Assembly (NCBI GenBank): GCA_011087645.1
Contig: JAALLF010000012.1
Span: 1 to 64,000 of the forward strand
Origin: Alphaproteobacteria bacterium
GTDB lineage: Bacteria; Pseudomonadota; Alphaproteobacteria; UBA6615
DNA: 64,000 nt
Reading direction: 5' to 3'
Within the stretch, counting starts at the first letter, position 1. Each line of letters opens with the position of its first letter. Of this stretch, positions 17,419 to 26,147 are shown in pieces. A program made the translations under genes and the position numbers. Under the pieces are notes generated by a model, which was not told the origin of the DNA, made no database searches, and was given only the letters and a program-made list of their open reading frames with translations.

Positions 17419-18170
17419 CGACAGCCGTTCGGCAAAAGTCGGATCCAGCCGCCCGCGCCGCGACCTCGATCGCGGCGCGGATCGCCGCGCTTGATTGGAC
17501 GGCCATTGCCGAGAACCTCGACCGCGACGCCAATAGCGTCATGCCGTCATTGCTCAGTCAGAACGAATGCCGAGAATTGGCTGCGCTCTATCCGGTGGAT
17601 AAGCGTTTCCGCAGCCGGGTGGTGATGGCGCGCCACAATTTCGGACGTGGCGAATACAAGTATTTCGACTACCCCCTACCGCGCCATGTCGCCAGTTTAC
17701 GCAGCGCGTTGTACAACCCGCTGGCGGCGATCGCCAACCGCTGGAACAAGACCTTGAATATCGACCTTCGCTATCCCGATGAACACAAGATGTATCTTGA
17801 GCGCTGTCACGCCGCCGGCCAGACCAAGCCAACCCCGTTAATGCTGCAGTACGGCGCTGGCGACTATAATTGCCTCCACCAAGACCTTTACGGCGACCAA
17901 ACCTTCCCCCTGCAGGTCGCCTTTCTACTGTCGGCGCCTGGCGACGATTTCACCGGCGGTGAGTTCATTCTCACCGAGCAACGCCCGCGCATGCAGTCAC
18001 GCGCCGAGGTCGTTCCCCTGCGCCAGGGCGACGGCGTTCTATTTCCCGTGCACAATAGGCCGGCGCAGGGTAAACGCGGCGCCTACCGGATCAATATGCG
18101 CCACGGGGTAAGCCGGGTTCACACCGGCCATCGTCAAACCCTTGGCATTATCTTCCACGACGCCAAATAG
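17415..18170 (+). CDS. 2OG-Fe(II) oxygenase of the alkylation-repair operon
   Basis: A 251-residue protein starting with GTG inside the ada stop region (4-base overlap). It carries a double-stranded beta-helix dioxygenase core: His155 and Asp157 in CLHQDLYG, a distal His230 in MRHGVSRV, and a 2-oxoglutarate-binding Arg in the HRQTLGIIF segment. The family (COG3826-like) is distinct from AlkB but is commonly found with DNA alkylation-repair genes. Its position between ada and alkB suggests repair or protection from alkylation damage. The exact substrate (DNA, RNA or protein) is unknown. Confidence 0.82.
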   Translation: MTTAVRQKSDPAARAATSIAARIAALDWTAIAENLDRDANSVMPSLLSQNECRELAALYPVDKRFRSRVVMARHNFGRGEYKYFDYPLPRHVASLRSALYNPLAAIANRWNKTLNIDLRYPDEHKMYLERCHAAGQTKPTPLMLQYGAGDYNCLHQDLYGDQTFPLQVAFLLSAPGDDFTGGEFILTEQRPRMQSRAEVVPLRQGDGVLFPVHNRPAQGKRGAYRINMRHGVSRVHTGHRQTLGIIFHDAK

Positions 18171-18190
18171 TATCGGGCAAGACTGCTGCG

Positions 18191-18871
18191 ATGAGAGACT
18201 TATTTAGCGCGCTCGACCCAGATCAACGAAACCCCGAAATACTGGCCGACGGCGCTACCTTGCTGCCTGGCTTCGCGGAGGCCGAGGCCGCGGAACTGGT
18301 TGCGACGCTCGTACCGATTACGAAGGCCGCTCCGTTTCGCCACATGGTCACCCCTGGCGGCCACACCATGTCCGTTGCCATGACCAATTGCGGCGGCGCC
18401 GGTTGGGTCACCGACCGCGGCGGTTATCGCTACACTATCTGCGACCCCGACTCCGGCCGACCCTGGCCGGCGATGCCTGCGGTTTTCCACAGCCTAGCCA
18501 CCCGTGCCGCCACCGCCGGTGGTTTTCCCGGTTTCGATCCGAATTCCTGTCTGATCAACCGCTACATTCCCAAAGCCCGCATGTCGTTGCACCAGGACAA
18601 GGATGAAGGTGACTTCAGCGCACCGATCGTCTCGGTCTCACTTGGCTTGCCCGCGACATTTCTGTTCGGCGGGCTCAAGCGCAGCGACCGCCCCCGCCGC
18701 ATTCGCCTCGAAAGCGGCGATGTGGTGGTCTGGGGTGGATCAGCCCGCATGACCTATCATGGCGTCGCACCGCTTGCCGCGGCGGTGTCCGATAACGACC
18801 CGCTTACAGGCAATGCACGTATAAATCTGACATACCGCACGGCGGCGCTGACGGTTGCGCACCGCGACTAA
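18191..18871 (+). CDS. alkB: Alpha-ketoglutarate-dependent DNA dealkylase AlkB
   Basis: A 226-residue protein of normal AlkB length. The iron ligands are His134, Asp136 (SLHQDKDE) and His190 (MTYHGVAPL), with the same H-x-D and 54-residue spacing as E. coli AlkB. The 2-oxoglutarate-binding arginines are in ARINLTYR (Arg210, Arg216). It oxidatively removes methyl groups from 1-methyladenine and 3-methylcytosine. It lies 20 bases after the 2OG-Fe(II) oxygenase and closes the ada/oxygenase/alkB operon. Confidence 0.93.
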   Translation: MRDLFSALDPDQRNPEILADGATLLPGFAEAEAAELVATLVPITKAAPFRHMVTPGGHTMSVAMTNCGGAGWVTDRGGYRYTICDPDSGRPWPAMPAVFHSLATRAATAGGFPGFDPNSCLINRYIPKARMSLHQDKDEGDFSAPIVSVSLGLPATFLFGGLKRSDRPRRIRLESGDVVVWGGSARMTYHGVAPLAAAVSDNDPLTGNARINLTYRTAALTVAHRD

Positions 18872-18990
18872 GGATGAAGAACTCGCTACAACTCGATGCT
18901 TCTAAAGTAGAAAATAAATAATTAACCATATTCGTTAACCATAGTATTTTTTATTAAAAAACCCATAAAGTTTTAATAGTTACTTATCTG

Positions 18991-19005
18991 TTAAAGATTC
19001 ATTAA
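18991..19005 (+). promoter_or_regulatory. CtrA-like TTAA-N7-TTAA site
   Basis: In the very A/T-rich interval 18880-19020, TTAA at 18991-18994 and TTAA at 19002-19005 are separated by exactly 7 bases, the spacing of the alphaproteobacterial CtrA box (TTAA-N7-TTAAC). A second, less regular pair (TTAAC-like, 9-base spacing) lies near 18921-18938. The sites are 55-140 bases before the start of the M11-type metalloprotease gene. A/T-rich sequence produces such matches by chance, so this is tentative. Confidence 0.3.
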
Positions 19006-19060
19006 TAAATTACTACTACTCTGCCGCGCATAACCAACGTTGTTTCACGGAGGGGGCTTT

Positions 19061-21046
19061 ATGCTTTCCAGTAATTTTCGCGCCTGGCTGGCGCTTATCT
19101 TTTCTGCAGGGCTTTTCTTTACGCTGCCCAACCTGGCAGTCTCTAACGAGCATAAGGGCGCGCCGGAGAGTTTCGTCGACGGCACGTTAGAGATCGTCCA
19201 TATCGACGAGATCAACCAAAGCCAGTCGCGCTTCGCCTATTATCTTCTGACCGACGACGATGACGCGCCGGGCAATTCAGGCGCAGCTCTCGAATTGAAG
19301 TTCGAACGTCAACCGCCGGCGGGTCTTAAAACCGGTGACCGATTGAACGTTCGTGGACGCGCTGTGGGCCGAAATCTATGGGTCGACGATATCGCCGCCG
19401 CCGATCAGGAAAGCAGCACCGAGGTCCCGCAAGAAACATTGGCCGAAAGCGTGGTCACCACACCACGCAGTTCGGTTACTATTTTGGTCAACATCACAGG
19501 CACAACCACGTGGACCGATAGTCACGTCGCCGCAGCCGAAACCGTGATGTTCAACGACAATCTTTCGGTCGATAACCTCTACGCTGAGGCCTCCTTCAAC
19601 CAAACCGGTTTCCCGGCCAGCGCCGGTACGGTCGTTGCCCCGGTAACCGTAGACAAGATCGATGGCTGCCCGGTCTATAGTTACGCTGCCGCAGCGGACC
19701 TGGCCGCCTTGGAGCAACGCGAAGTCGATGTCAACAACTACCAACACCGTATCTACGTAATTCCGAACGCCGGTTCCGATTGTAACTGGCTGGCGCTCGG
19801 CGTGGTCGGCGGCTACGGCTCCACCGGCACCTTGCGGTCTTGGTCGTCCATCCTCAACATCAGCGCGTTTGCCCATGAACTTGGCCATAACGTCGGCTGG
19901 CATCACGCGGCCACGGACACCAACAACAATGGCTACAACGCCTCAGAGTCCACAGACGTCGAGTATGGCGATACTTCGGGCACCATGGGCTATTGCTGCA
20001 CCGCAAAAAAGTTCAACGCCGTACACATGGACCAGATCGGCTGGTACGACAACCTGACCGGCGACACCATGCTGACGATCGGCGCCGGCGGTAACTTTAC
20101 GTTGGTGCCATTAGGTAGCGACCCGGATACCACCCCGGGGACGCAGATTCTGAAAGTAAGCAAACCGGATACCGGTGAAGTCTATTACCTGTCATATCGA
20201 CAGCGGATCCTGCGCGATACGAATGTGCCCGACTCCTTCACCACAGGCGTGAACATCCACCACGCCAGCGAAAACGGTATTTGGAGCTATTTCATCAGGG
20301 CGCTCTCGGACTCGGAATTTTTCGACGATCCGATCAACGGTTTGACCATTTCGCAAAACTCGCACAACGCCGATGGCGTGAATATCACCATCTCCTACGA
20401 CTCCTGCCTGACTGCCAACCCTACAGTGTCAGTGGCGCCGACCGCCCAATCGGTCGACCCCAACGTTGACTTCACGGCCAGCTACGACGTGACCGTATCC
20501 AATAATGACAGCCTGGGCTGCGATCCGGCCTTGTTCGCCCTAACCACCACCCTCGGCGATTTGGGCAATGAACCGGTTTCGGTGGCGCCGAACGGGTCAT
20601 CGGGTCCCATTGTTCTAGCTGTGGACACCGCAGGGTCGGACGGCGACAAAAATTTCACCGTCACCGCCACTCGCGGCGCCAATCAAGGCGCCGGCAGCGG
20701 CACTCTTACGGTCGACGGCCTACCGCCGAGCGTTCCCGGCACCGCCGCTGCCGTTCAGAAGAAAGTAAAGGGCCGCCAAAGGGTCGAAGTGTCGTGGGGC
20801 GCATCCACAGATGACGGCACCGGCGTGGATTATTACCAGGTCAGCCGTGACGGCTTTCTCATCGGAACCACGAGTTCCCTGAAATTTGTCGATACGGCGG
20901 ACGGTGTGACCAACGATCCCCATGTGTACGCGATTGTTGCCGTCGACGGCCTCAACCATGTCTCGACCGCAAGAACCGCCGACTTCACCCCTGGCGGCGG
21001 CAGTGGCGGCCCCGGAAACAGCGGCGGCAAAGGCAAGAAGAAATAG
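19061..21046 (+). CDS. Secreted gametolysin-like (M11-type) zinc metalloprotease with fibronectin-like C-terminus
   Basis: A 661-residue protein with a signal peptide (residues 1-28). The zincin site is HELGHNVGWHH (272-282), whose His272, His276 and His281 bind zinc and Glu273 is catalytic. A Met-turn follows in SGTMGYCC, then FNAVHMDQIGW, the pattern of M11/gametolysin peptidases. C-terminal to it are a domain with paired-Cys loops, a fibronectin type III-like domain (about 565-645), and a Gly/Lys tail (GGKGKKK). The ATG at 19061 is preceded by GGAGG, whereas the earlier in-frame TTG at 19040 lacks one. The likely role is degradation of extracellular matrix-like proteins. It is convergent with a small membrane-protein gene. 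Confidence 0.82.
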   Translation: MLSSNFRAWLALIFSAGLFFTLPNLAVSNEHKGAPESFVDGTLEIVHIDEINQSQSRFAYYLLTDDDDAPGNSGAALELKFERQPPAGLKTGDRLNVRGRAVGRNLWVDDIAAADQESSTEVPQETLAESVVTTPRSSVTILVNITGTTTWTDSHVAAAETVMFNDNLSVDNLYAEASFNQTGFPASAGTVVAPVTVDKIDGCPVYSYAAAADLAALEQREVDVNNYQHRIYVIPNAGSDCNWLALGVVGGYGSTGTLRSWSSILNISAFAHELGHNVGWHHAATDTNNNGYNASESTDVEYGDTSGTMGYCCTAKKFNAVHMDQIGWYDNLTGDTMLTIGAGGNFTLVPLGSDPDTTPGTQILKVSKPDTGEVYYLSYRQRILRDTNVPDSFTTGVNIHHASENGIWSYFIRALSDSEFFDDPINGLTISQNSHNADGVNITISYDSCLTANPTVSVAPTAQSVDPNVDFTASYDVTVSNNDSLGCDPALFALTTTLGDLGNEPVSVAPNGSSGPIVLAVDTAGSDGDKNFTVTATRGANQGAGSGTLTVDGLPPSVPGTAAAVQKKVKGRQRVEVSWGASTDDGTGVDYYQVSRDGFLIGTTSSLKFVDTADGVTNDPHVYAIVAVDGLNHVSTARTADFTPGGGSGGPGNSGGKGKKK

Positions 21047-21135
21047 CGACGCCGAGCGAAGTGCCGCCAGGCAAGTAGCCAAAGACGCGTATCCGTTATC
21101 CCCCCTCGGTACGCGTCAGCGGACCCGGCCTAAGT

Positions 21136-21170
21136 CCAAACCCCTCTTTCCCCCAGAGAGAGGGGTTTGG
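21136..21170. terminator. Strong hairpin between convergent genes
   Basis: CCAAACCCCTCT (21136-21147) pairs with AGAGGGGTTTGG (21159-21170), a perfect 12-bp stem that can extend by three pairs including a G-U. There is no U tract on either strand, so this may be a bidirectional RNA-stabilising or Rho-assisted end for the metalloprotease mRNA rather than a classical intrinsic terminator. Confidence 0.45.
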
Positions 21171-21277
21171 CGCGTTCTGGGCCAAAGACTTTCGTGGATT
21201 CGTAGTATGACTTACTCGGACTGGCGCGACATATGGGCGGCGTCTCAAGGATACAGTGACGAGAAAACGCCGACGCG

Positions 21278-21643
21278 TTAGCGCCTCCCACCAGTGCGCG
21301 CCCAGGCCGGCGCACCGAAGCCGCCATCATCCGCTTGAGCGATGGCTTGCGCGGCATCGCCCTCGGCCATCTCTGCAAGCTGTTCGAGAAGCTGAGTTTG
21401 GCGCACGGCCTGAGTGCGGATGTGGCGCAAATGTTTCTCCATCAACACCACCAAAGCCATGGCGCCGCCAACCAACGCGGCGGTCAATATGCCTAAAACG
21501 ACCCCCCAAACGACGCCGATATTTTGCTGCGCCTCTGGCTCGCCCTGGAACAGGAACCACCCGGCGTATCCGCCCGCGGCGATAATCACCAGGACAATCA
21601 CGTAATTGAGATACTCCAACGCGGTTGCGAGCACGCGGTTCAT
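21278..21643 (-). CDS. Small two-helix membrane protein of unknown function
   Basis: A 121-residue protein with two hydrophobic helices (about residues 12-35, YVIVLVIIAAGGYAGWFLF, and 45-67, VVWGVVLGILTAALVGGAM). A charged helical tail follows (HIRTQAVRQTQLLEQLAEMA). AAGGAGAG lies in front of the ATG at 21643; a GTG two codons upstream is less likely. I do not recognise the family. It is convergent with the metalloprotease gene. Confidence 0.6.
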   Translation of the reverse strand: MNRVLATALEYLNYVIVLVIIAAGGYAGWFLFQGEPEAQQNIGVVWGVVLGILTAALVGGAMALVVLMEKHLRHIRTQAVRQTQLLEQLAEMAEGDAAQAIAQADDGGFGAPAWARTGGRR

Positions 21644-21802
21644 GACCACTCTCCTTCTTAACGGAACAATTCTCTTTCTCGCCCGTTCATTAAAGCATTA
21701 TTTGACAGCATTTGCCTATAAAGCGGCCGGCGAAAAGAAACTGCGATTAATCCTGCAACGGCGCCAGAAATGACGAAGGTAGGGGAATAACCCGAATAGT
21801 CT

Positions 21803-22390
21803 CTAGTTGGCGTAGCCGATCAGAAATTCGCTGCCCGGCACAATGTAGCCTTGACCATTGGCATCGTAACAAAAGGTGCCGCCAAACGTGGCGCGGCGTC
21901 CCTGGTGCAAACCGCCGCCGGTGGTCGGCTTACAGTCTCGTTGCACTTGCTTGCCATAACCGAAGGTCGGCGACGAAGGCCGCGCCGGTACGGTTCGAAC
22001 GACGGGCGCCTGCGTCGACCGGCTATAGGTTCGTTCGACTGGGCGACTTTGCGGCCGGGTCAATAAATAGCCCAGCAACACGCCAGCGCCCAGTGCACCC
22101 ACTACCGCAGCGCCCCTTGAGCCATGACCATGCACCCCGATCCCAACGCTGCTATGACCACGATGATAGGGCCGGTGATGGGAATAGCGGTGGCCTTGAT
22201 GGCCGTGGCGATAGCGATAGGCGGAGCCGTAATAGGGCCGGTATCCGCCATAACTATAGGTATAGGAACTGCCATGATGACGGTAACCGCTGGCGACCGC
22301 CGGGCCGGCAACAGCCAACTGCGTGCCGACGATCAGGCTTACGATCGCCAGCGCGGCAACGCTTCGCCGAAGGGTCTGCTGCCGTGACAT
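21803..22390 (-). CDS. Exported His/Tyr-rich protein with glycine-zipper-like helix
   Basis: A 195-residue protein with a signal peptide (about 1-34), then a His/Tyr/Arg-rich low-complexity stretch (YRHHGSSYTYSYGGYRPYYG and onward). A glycine-rich hydrophobic segment follows (GAAVVGALGAGVLLGYLL), then a C-terminal part with Cys-containing QRDCKPTT and GGTFCYDANGQGYIVPGSE. The hydrophobic Gly segment resembles glycine-zipper motifs of outer-envelope proteins. The His-rich part could bind metal ions (inference). The function is unknown. Confidence 0.65.
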   Translation of the reverse strand: MSRQQTLRRSVAALAIVSLIVGTQLAVAGPAVASGYRHHGSSYTYSYGGYRPYYGSAYRYRHGHQGHRYSHHRPYHRGHSSVGIGVHGHGSRGAAVVGALGAGVLLGYLLTRPQSRPVERTYSRSTQAPVVRTVPARPSSPTFGYGKQVQRDCKPTTGGGLHQGRRATFGGTFCYDANGQGYIVPGSEFLIGYAN

Positions 22391-22471
22391 GTCTCTAATA
22401 TAGTGCGAAATCGGCGGCAGCGCAGCGTATTACGATCACAATTTGATGGATTACTTCGCCCCTGGAACATG

Positions 22472-22505
22472 AAAAAGGCCGCCCCGGAATGTTCGGAGCG
22501 GCCTA
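22472..22505 (-). terminator. Intrinsic terminator of the subtilisin gene
   Basis: Read on the minus strand, AGGCCGCTCCGA pairs across a short loop with CCGGGGCGGCCT and is followed by TTTTT (AAAAA at 22472-22476 on the plus strand). It lies 21 bases after the stop of the subtilisin gene. Confidence 0.85.
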
Positions 22506-22525
22506 TTTCGCTTGATTGGTATGGC

Positions 22526-23854
22526 TTACAGCGCGCCGGCGTCGAGGAAATTCTCAGTGTGAGGGTTACCGCTGGTGTTGCTGAATTCACCAGCCGTCGG
22601 TTCCGCTGTATCCAACAATGCCGCACGGGCACTGGTGTAGGCGCTAAAATCTGCCACCTGATCCGGATTAGCGTCTAACCAAAGCGCCACAGCGCCGGCA
22701 ACGTGGGGAGACGCCATGGATGTCCCGCTGATGGTGTTGAGCCCGCCGTCGTTCCAGGTCGAAAGAATGCCCACGCCAGGTGCGGCGATAGCAACGTCAT
22801 CACCGAAGTTGGACCAGAACGGCCAATCATCGCTGATATCGGTGGCCGACACGGCAATTACAGTGTCGTTATAGGCCGCTGGAACATGGTTGGCCGCGTA
22901 ATCATCTTCATTGCCGGCCGCAACGACGAACACCACGCCAGTGTCGCTGGCGTTGCAGATTGCTTCGTGGAATGCATCGCTTCCGGAGAAACTACCATTG
23001 ATGCAATTGCCGGTTTTAGAGCCGGTGCCGCCTAGGCTCATATTAATCACCGATGGCTTCGAGCCATTGTCGGTTACCCAGTCAATTCCAGCGATGATGC
23101 CGGAAAAACTACCGCTGCCACTGGATTTAAGCACCTGCACGGCGTGTAAGGTCACGTCAGGCGCCACACCGACAACGTCGATGGCATTATCCGCCGCGCC
23201 GATGGTGCCGGCGACATGGGTGCCGTGACCGTTGCCGTCGTTGCCACCAGGCTCGCAGGTCAGTGTTGCGAACCGGCCGCCCCTACCACCAGTGCAGTTA
23301 ACTGAATTACCCAAATTCGCTATGAGATCGGCATGATCCAGGTCGATACCGGTATCGAGAACATAGGCATGAATGCCGGCACCGGTATTTGCGTGGGTAT
23401 CAGCCCCGGTCCGTGAAATGCCCCACGGGATCTCCTGGTCGCTCAGCGGCGGCGCGGGATCTTCACCGCCTCCATCGCCACCACATCCGGGCAGCGTATC
23501 GTCTTGGCTGCACTTCTTCGGTGCGTTGGCGAAGGCCGTGCCGTCGAGTTCGACATATTTGACCCGTGGGTTATTTTCCAGCGCGTCCATCACCGCTTGA
23601 GGTACTGACGCAGAAAACCCGAACAGCGCCGTTCCATAGGCGTGACGCGGCGCCACACCCAGGCCACGCGCGAAATTCGCCGCAGCAGCCTGGTTGGCCG
23701 CATGGCCACCCGGCGCAAAACCTTCGTCCATAACGACAATGACATCGAGTAGGCGGTCACCGCCTGGCGCCTGTTGCGCAAAGCCAGAGGTGGCAGTCAG
23801 AGCGGTCATCGCAGCGCCCAGGGCAATGCCCGTAAAAATGTTGCGTTTGATCAT
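22526..23854 (-). CDS. Secreted subtilisin-like (S8) serine protease
   Basis: A 442-residue preproprotein. It has a signal peptide (1-26), an inhibitor I9-type propeptide (about 35-105), a Cys/Gly/Asp linker, then the catalytic domain with Asp167 (YVLDTGID), His210 (GNGHGTHVAG) and Ser379 (SGTSMASPH). The oxyanion region follows SGSGSFSGIIAGIDWV. It should be secreted and self-activated. The ATG at 23854 is chosen because GGAG precedes it and it starts the signal peptide; the open frame runs further upstream. A clear intrinsic terminator follows. With the M11-type protease nearby, the region encodes two extracellular peptidases. Confidence 0.93.
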   Translation of the reverse strand: MIKRNIFTGIALGAAMTALTATSGFAQQAPGGDRLLDVIVVMDEGFAPGGHAANQAAAANFARGLGVAPRHAYGTALFGFSASVPQAVMDALENNPRVKYVELDGTAFANAPKKCSQDDTLPGCGGDGGGEDPAPPLSDQEIPWGISRTGADTHANTGAGIHAYVLDTGIDLDHADLIANLGNSVNCTGGRGGRFATLTCEPGGNDGNGHGTHVAGTIGAADNAIDVVGVAPDVTLHAVQVLKSSGSGSFSGIIAGIDWVTDNGSKPSVINMSLGGTGSKTGNCINGSFSGSDAFHEAICNASDTGVVFVVAAGNEDDYAANHVPAAYNDTVIAVSATDISDDWPFWSNFGDDVAIAAPGVGILSTWNDGGLNTISGTSMASPHVAGAVALWLDANPDQVADFSAYTSARAALLDTAEPTAGEFSNTSGNPHTENFLDAGAL

Positions 23855-24021
23855 CGGAGTTCTCCGTTTTTGGAGTTGAGCTTTTGTTTTGGTGCAAAAA
23901 AATGGTGACGCCAAGCGGTGAGTGAATACACCGGAATATGCATTTTAGCGTTAACCCTAATATAGGCTCGAAGATATTACCGTGTGATTACTCACGTCCC
24001 GCGTCGACGAAGCTAACAACC

Positions 24022-24276
24022 CTAATAGGCCTGTAAGTCGCGCCAGATCAGCCAATCCTCCAGATCGGCCATAATCGGGGTTGCCGCAGCGAACCGGTCC
24101 GGCGCGTAAGCCAAAACCCCGAGAGCGATCAATCCGGCGAAGGTCAATCCCAGCCCAATCAACATCCGCGTGACCGGCTTCAACCGTTTTCGGGTCACCG
24201 ACCTCAGGCGTTTTTCGATGCACTGCGAAACCCGTCGCTCGCCCAGAACGGCATCCGCCAAACTACCGTGTCGCAT
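24022..24276 (-). CDS. Small single-pass membrane protein
   Basis: An 84-residue protein with a basic N-terminal region (KRLRSVTRKRLKPVTR) and one hydrophobic segment (MLIGLGLTFAGLIALGVLAY), then a short Trp-rich tail (DWLIWRDLQAY). GAGGGAAAGG stands in front of its ATG. It is divergent from the TetR gene across the interval that holds two TGAAC-N3-GTTCA palindromes, so it is a candidate target of that repressor. No family is recognised. Confidence 0.5.
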   Translation of the reverse strand: MRHGSLADAVLGERRVSQCIEKRLRSVTRKRLKPVTRMLIGLGLTFAGLIALGVLAYAPDRFAAATPIMADLEDWLIWRDLQAY

Positions 24277-24356
24277 TGCCTTTCCCTCTTTGTAGCTCGT
24301 CCACGGGCGTGAAATTCCTCAAATCACCCGGAAATCCTCAGTTTATTCATTTATAT

Positions 24357-24401
24357 TGAACATTGTTCATTTAAAAATAGTGCATCAATGAACGATGTTC
24401 A
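24357..24401. promoter_or_regulatory. Twin TetR-type operators
   Basis: TGAAC-ATT-GTTCA (24357-24369) and TGAAC-GAT-GTTCA (24389-24401) are two 13-bp palindromes with identical arms. Their centres are 32 bp apart, about three helical turns, so both face the same side of the DNA. Together, the 16-bp blocks around them also form an inverted repeat with one mismatch. They lie 70-114 bases upstream of the chosen tetR-type start and upstream of the divergent small membrane-protein gene, where a TetR dimer pair would repress both. Confidence 0.75.
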
Positions 24402-24470
24402 ATATGCTTGTGAAAAATTTTGAAACGAATCTCCCAGATAAATCTCTCGGGGATACAGGAATTAGCGACA

Positions 24471-25064
24471 ATGGCACGCCGATCCGACCACTCCCGCGAA
24501 CAATTGGCCAAGATGGCCATCGAAGCCGCCGCAGCCCTCGCCGCCCGCGACGGCTTGCGCAGCATCACCGCGCGCGGGGTGGCCCGCGATATCGGCTACA
24601 CCGTCGGCACCCTCTATAACGTGTTCGACAATCTCGACGACCTTGTGCGCCACATGAACGCGGCAACCATGGACGCGCTCTACGCCCATGTAACGGCCGC
24701 TCCCATCGAGGCAGATCCCGAAAAAGCCCTGCGCGGCCTCGCCCGACGCTATTTGGCGTTTGTCAGCGCTCAGCCGCGGCTGTGGTCGGCGGTTATCGAG
24801 TTCGAACCTCAGGATGGGGCCCCGGCCCCGGACTGGTACCGCCATAAGGCGCAACGCCTGGTGCAACTGGGCGAAGACGCCATCGCCGATCTGTTCAGCC
24901 CGCGCGAAGCAGCCGCGCGCCGGCGCAACGCCTTCGTCCTGTGGAGTGCGCTCTATGGCCTCACGGCACTGGCGCAAACCACAAACCTGGCCGAGGGCGA
25001 TCCCCCAACCGCGTTGATCGACACCCTGGTGAGCACCTATATCGCCGGACTTAAGGCGCGGTAG
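24471..25064 (+). CDS. TetR/AcrR-family transcriptional regulator
   Basis: A 197-residue protein. The N-terminal helix-turn-helix is in residues about 10-60 (ARDGLRSITARGVARDIGYT, then VGTLYNVFDNLDDLVRHM). The C-terminal part (70-197) is a ligand-binding domain with a TetR_C_33-like look (WSAVIEFEP, NAFVLWSALYGLTALAQ). The ATG at 24471 is preferred to an upstream TTG at 24420 because it has an AGGA site and gives the usual family length. It probably autoregulates through the twin palindromes upstream. The ligand is unknown. Confidence 0.87.
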   Translation: MARRSDHSREQLAKMAIEAAAALAARDGLRSITARGVARDIGYTVGTLYNVFDNLDDLVRHMNAATMDALYAHVTAAPIEADPEKALRGLARRYLAFVSAQPRLWSAVIEFEPQDGAPAPDWYRHKAQRLVQLGEDAIADLFSPREAAARRRNAFVLWSALYGLTALAQTTNLAEGDPPTALIDTLVSTYIAGLKAR

Positions 25065-25091
25065 CCCAGCAACAACGAGTACCCGCGTGGC

Positions 25092-25967
25092 CTACTTGCT
25101 CAGCGAGCCATACACGGTGCGCACGAAACGCTCGGGATTGAGGAAGCCGTCGCCCCACTCGCCATCGAGGGCGGCGGTTGGCTTAGCGGCGATCACCTGT
25201 TCCACGGACTTGCCGTCGGCGATCAACGGTTGGATGCCGTCACGCGCGGCGATCAGCATGTCCCGATAGGCGATCAACTCGGCACGGTTCGACATGGGAC
25301 CGTGCCCAGGGATGATGCGGGTATTCTCGCCGGCCAGCGCCAGTGCGGTATCGACGGCCGCGAGAGTTCCCGCTAGCGAACCGCCTGAATTAACGTCGAT
25401 GAAGGGGTAAAAACCGTTGAAATAAGTGTCGCCCATATGGATCACGTCGGCCTCGCGAAAATGGATCAACGTATCGCCGTCCGTGTGGGCGCCGGCTGAG
25501 TGAAACACATGGATGGTCTGGCCGTTCATATGAAAGGTGGTGGTGTCGTTGAAGGTGACCACCGGCAATGCGACAGCCGGCGCGCCGTTACCAAGCAAAC
25601 GCACCCGAACATTGTCATGGGCAAATATCGTAACCCCGGCCGAACCAAGGTTTTCATTGCCGCCGGTATGATCGCCGTGAAAATGGGTGTTGAGCAAAAA
25701 TCGGATCGGCTTATCGGTGACGCCGGCAATCAACGTGCGCAGCGCGCCAGTGACCGGGGCGAACTGATCGTCGATCATGAACACGCCGTCGTCGCCAACC
25801 GACACCCCAATATTGCCGCCGCGACCGCGGATCACGTGGATACCTTGAGTCACTTCCGAAATTGTCGGCGCCGGGGTTTGGGCTTGCACCGGCGATCCGC
25901 CTAGGGCGAACGCCGTCGCCGCGAGCGTAAGCATGGCTAACGTGGAATATCTAGGCAATCGAGACAT
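25092..25967 (-). CDS. Exported MBL-fold metal-dependent hydrolase
   Basis: A 291-residue protein with a signal peptide (about 1-29, ending GGSPVQAQ) and a metallo-beta-lactamase fold. Zinc motif THFHGDHTGGN, further ligands in HSAGAHTDGDT and PGHGP, and the N-terminal VIRGRGGNIGVSVGDDGVFM strand. Subfamily members include periplasmic hydrolases and quinoprotein-related proteins; substrate unknown. The ATG at 25967 is preceded by GGAGG, while the open frame continues upstream without a ribosome site. It is convergent with the TetR gene, separated by 27 bases. Confidence 0.87.
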   Translation of the reverse strand: MSRLPRYSTLAMLTLAATAFALGGSPVQAQTPAPTISEVTQGIHVIRGRGGNIGVSVGDDGVFMIDDQFAPVTGALRTLIAGVTDKPIRFLLNTHFHGDHTGGNENLGSAGVTIFAHDNVRVRLLGNGAPAVALPVVTFNDTTTFHMNGQTIHVFHSAGAHTDGDTLIHFREADVIHMGDTYFNGFYPFIDVNSGGSLAGTLAAVDTALALAGENTRIIPGHGPMSNRAELIAYRDMLIAARDGIQPLIADGKSVEQVIAAKPTAALDGEWGDGFLNPERFVRTVYGSLSK

Positions 25968-26147
25968 CGGATCCTCCGAGGTTACAGCGATGTTCACTAA
26001 CGTTATCGAGGCGACCCCAGCGCAGCAACCAACCGGCAAGCGCGTCACCGATTCGTGATAATCGTGACAGGCCATTGTCGGCCAGTAGCCGCCATGGTGT
26101 ACTCGGCAGCAGAGCAAACTGGCTTCGATACAATCAAGGAGGGGATC

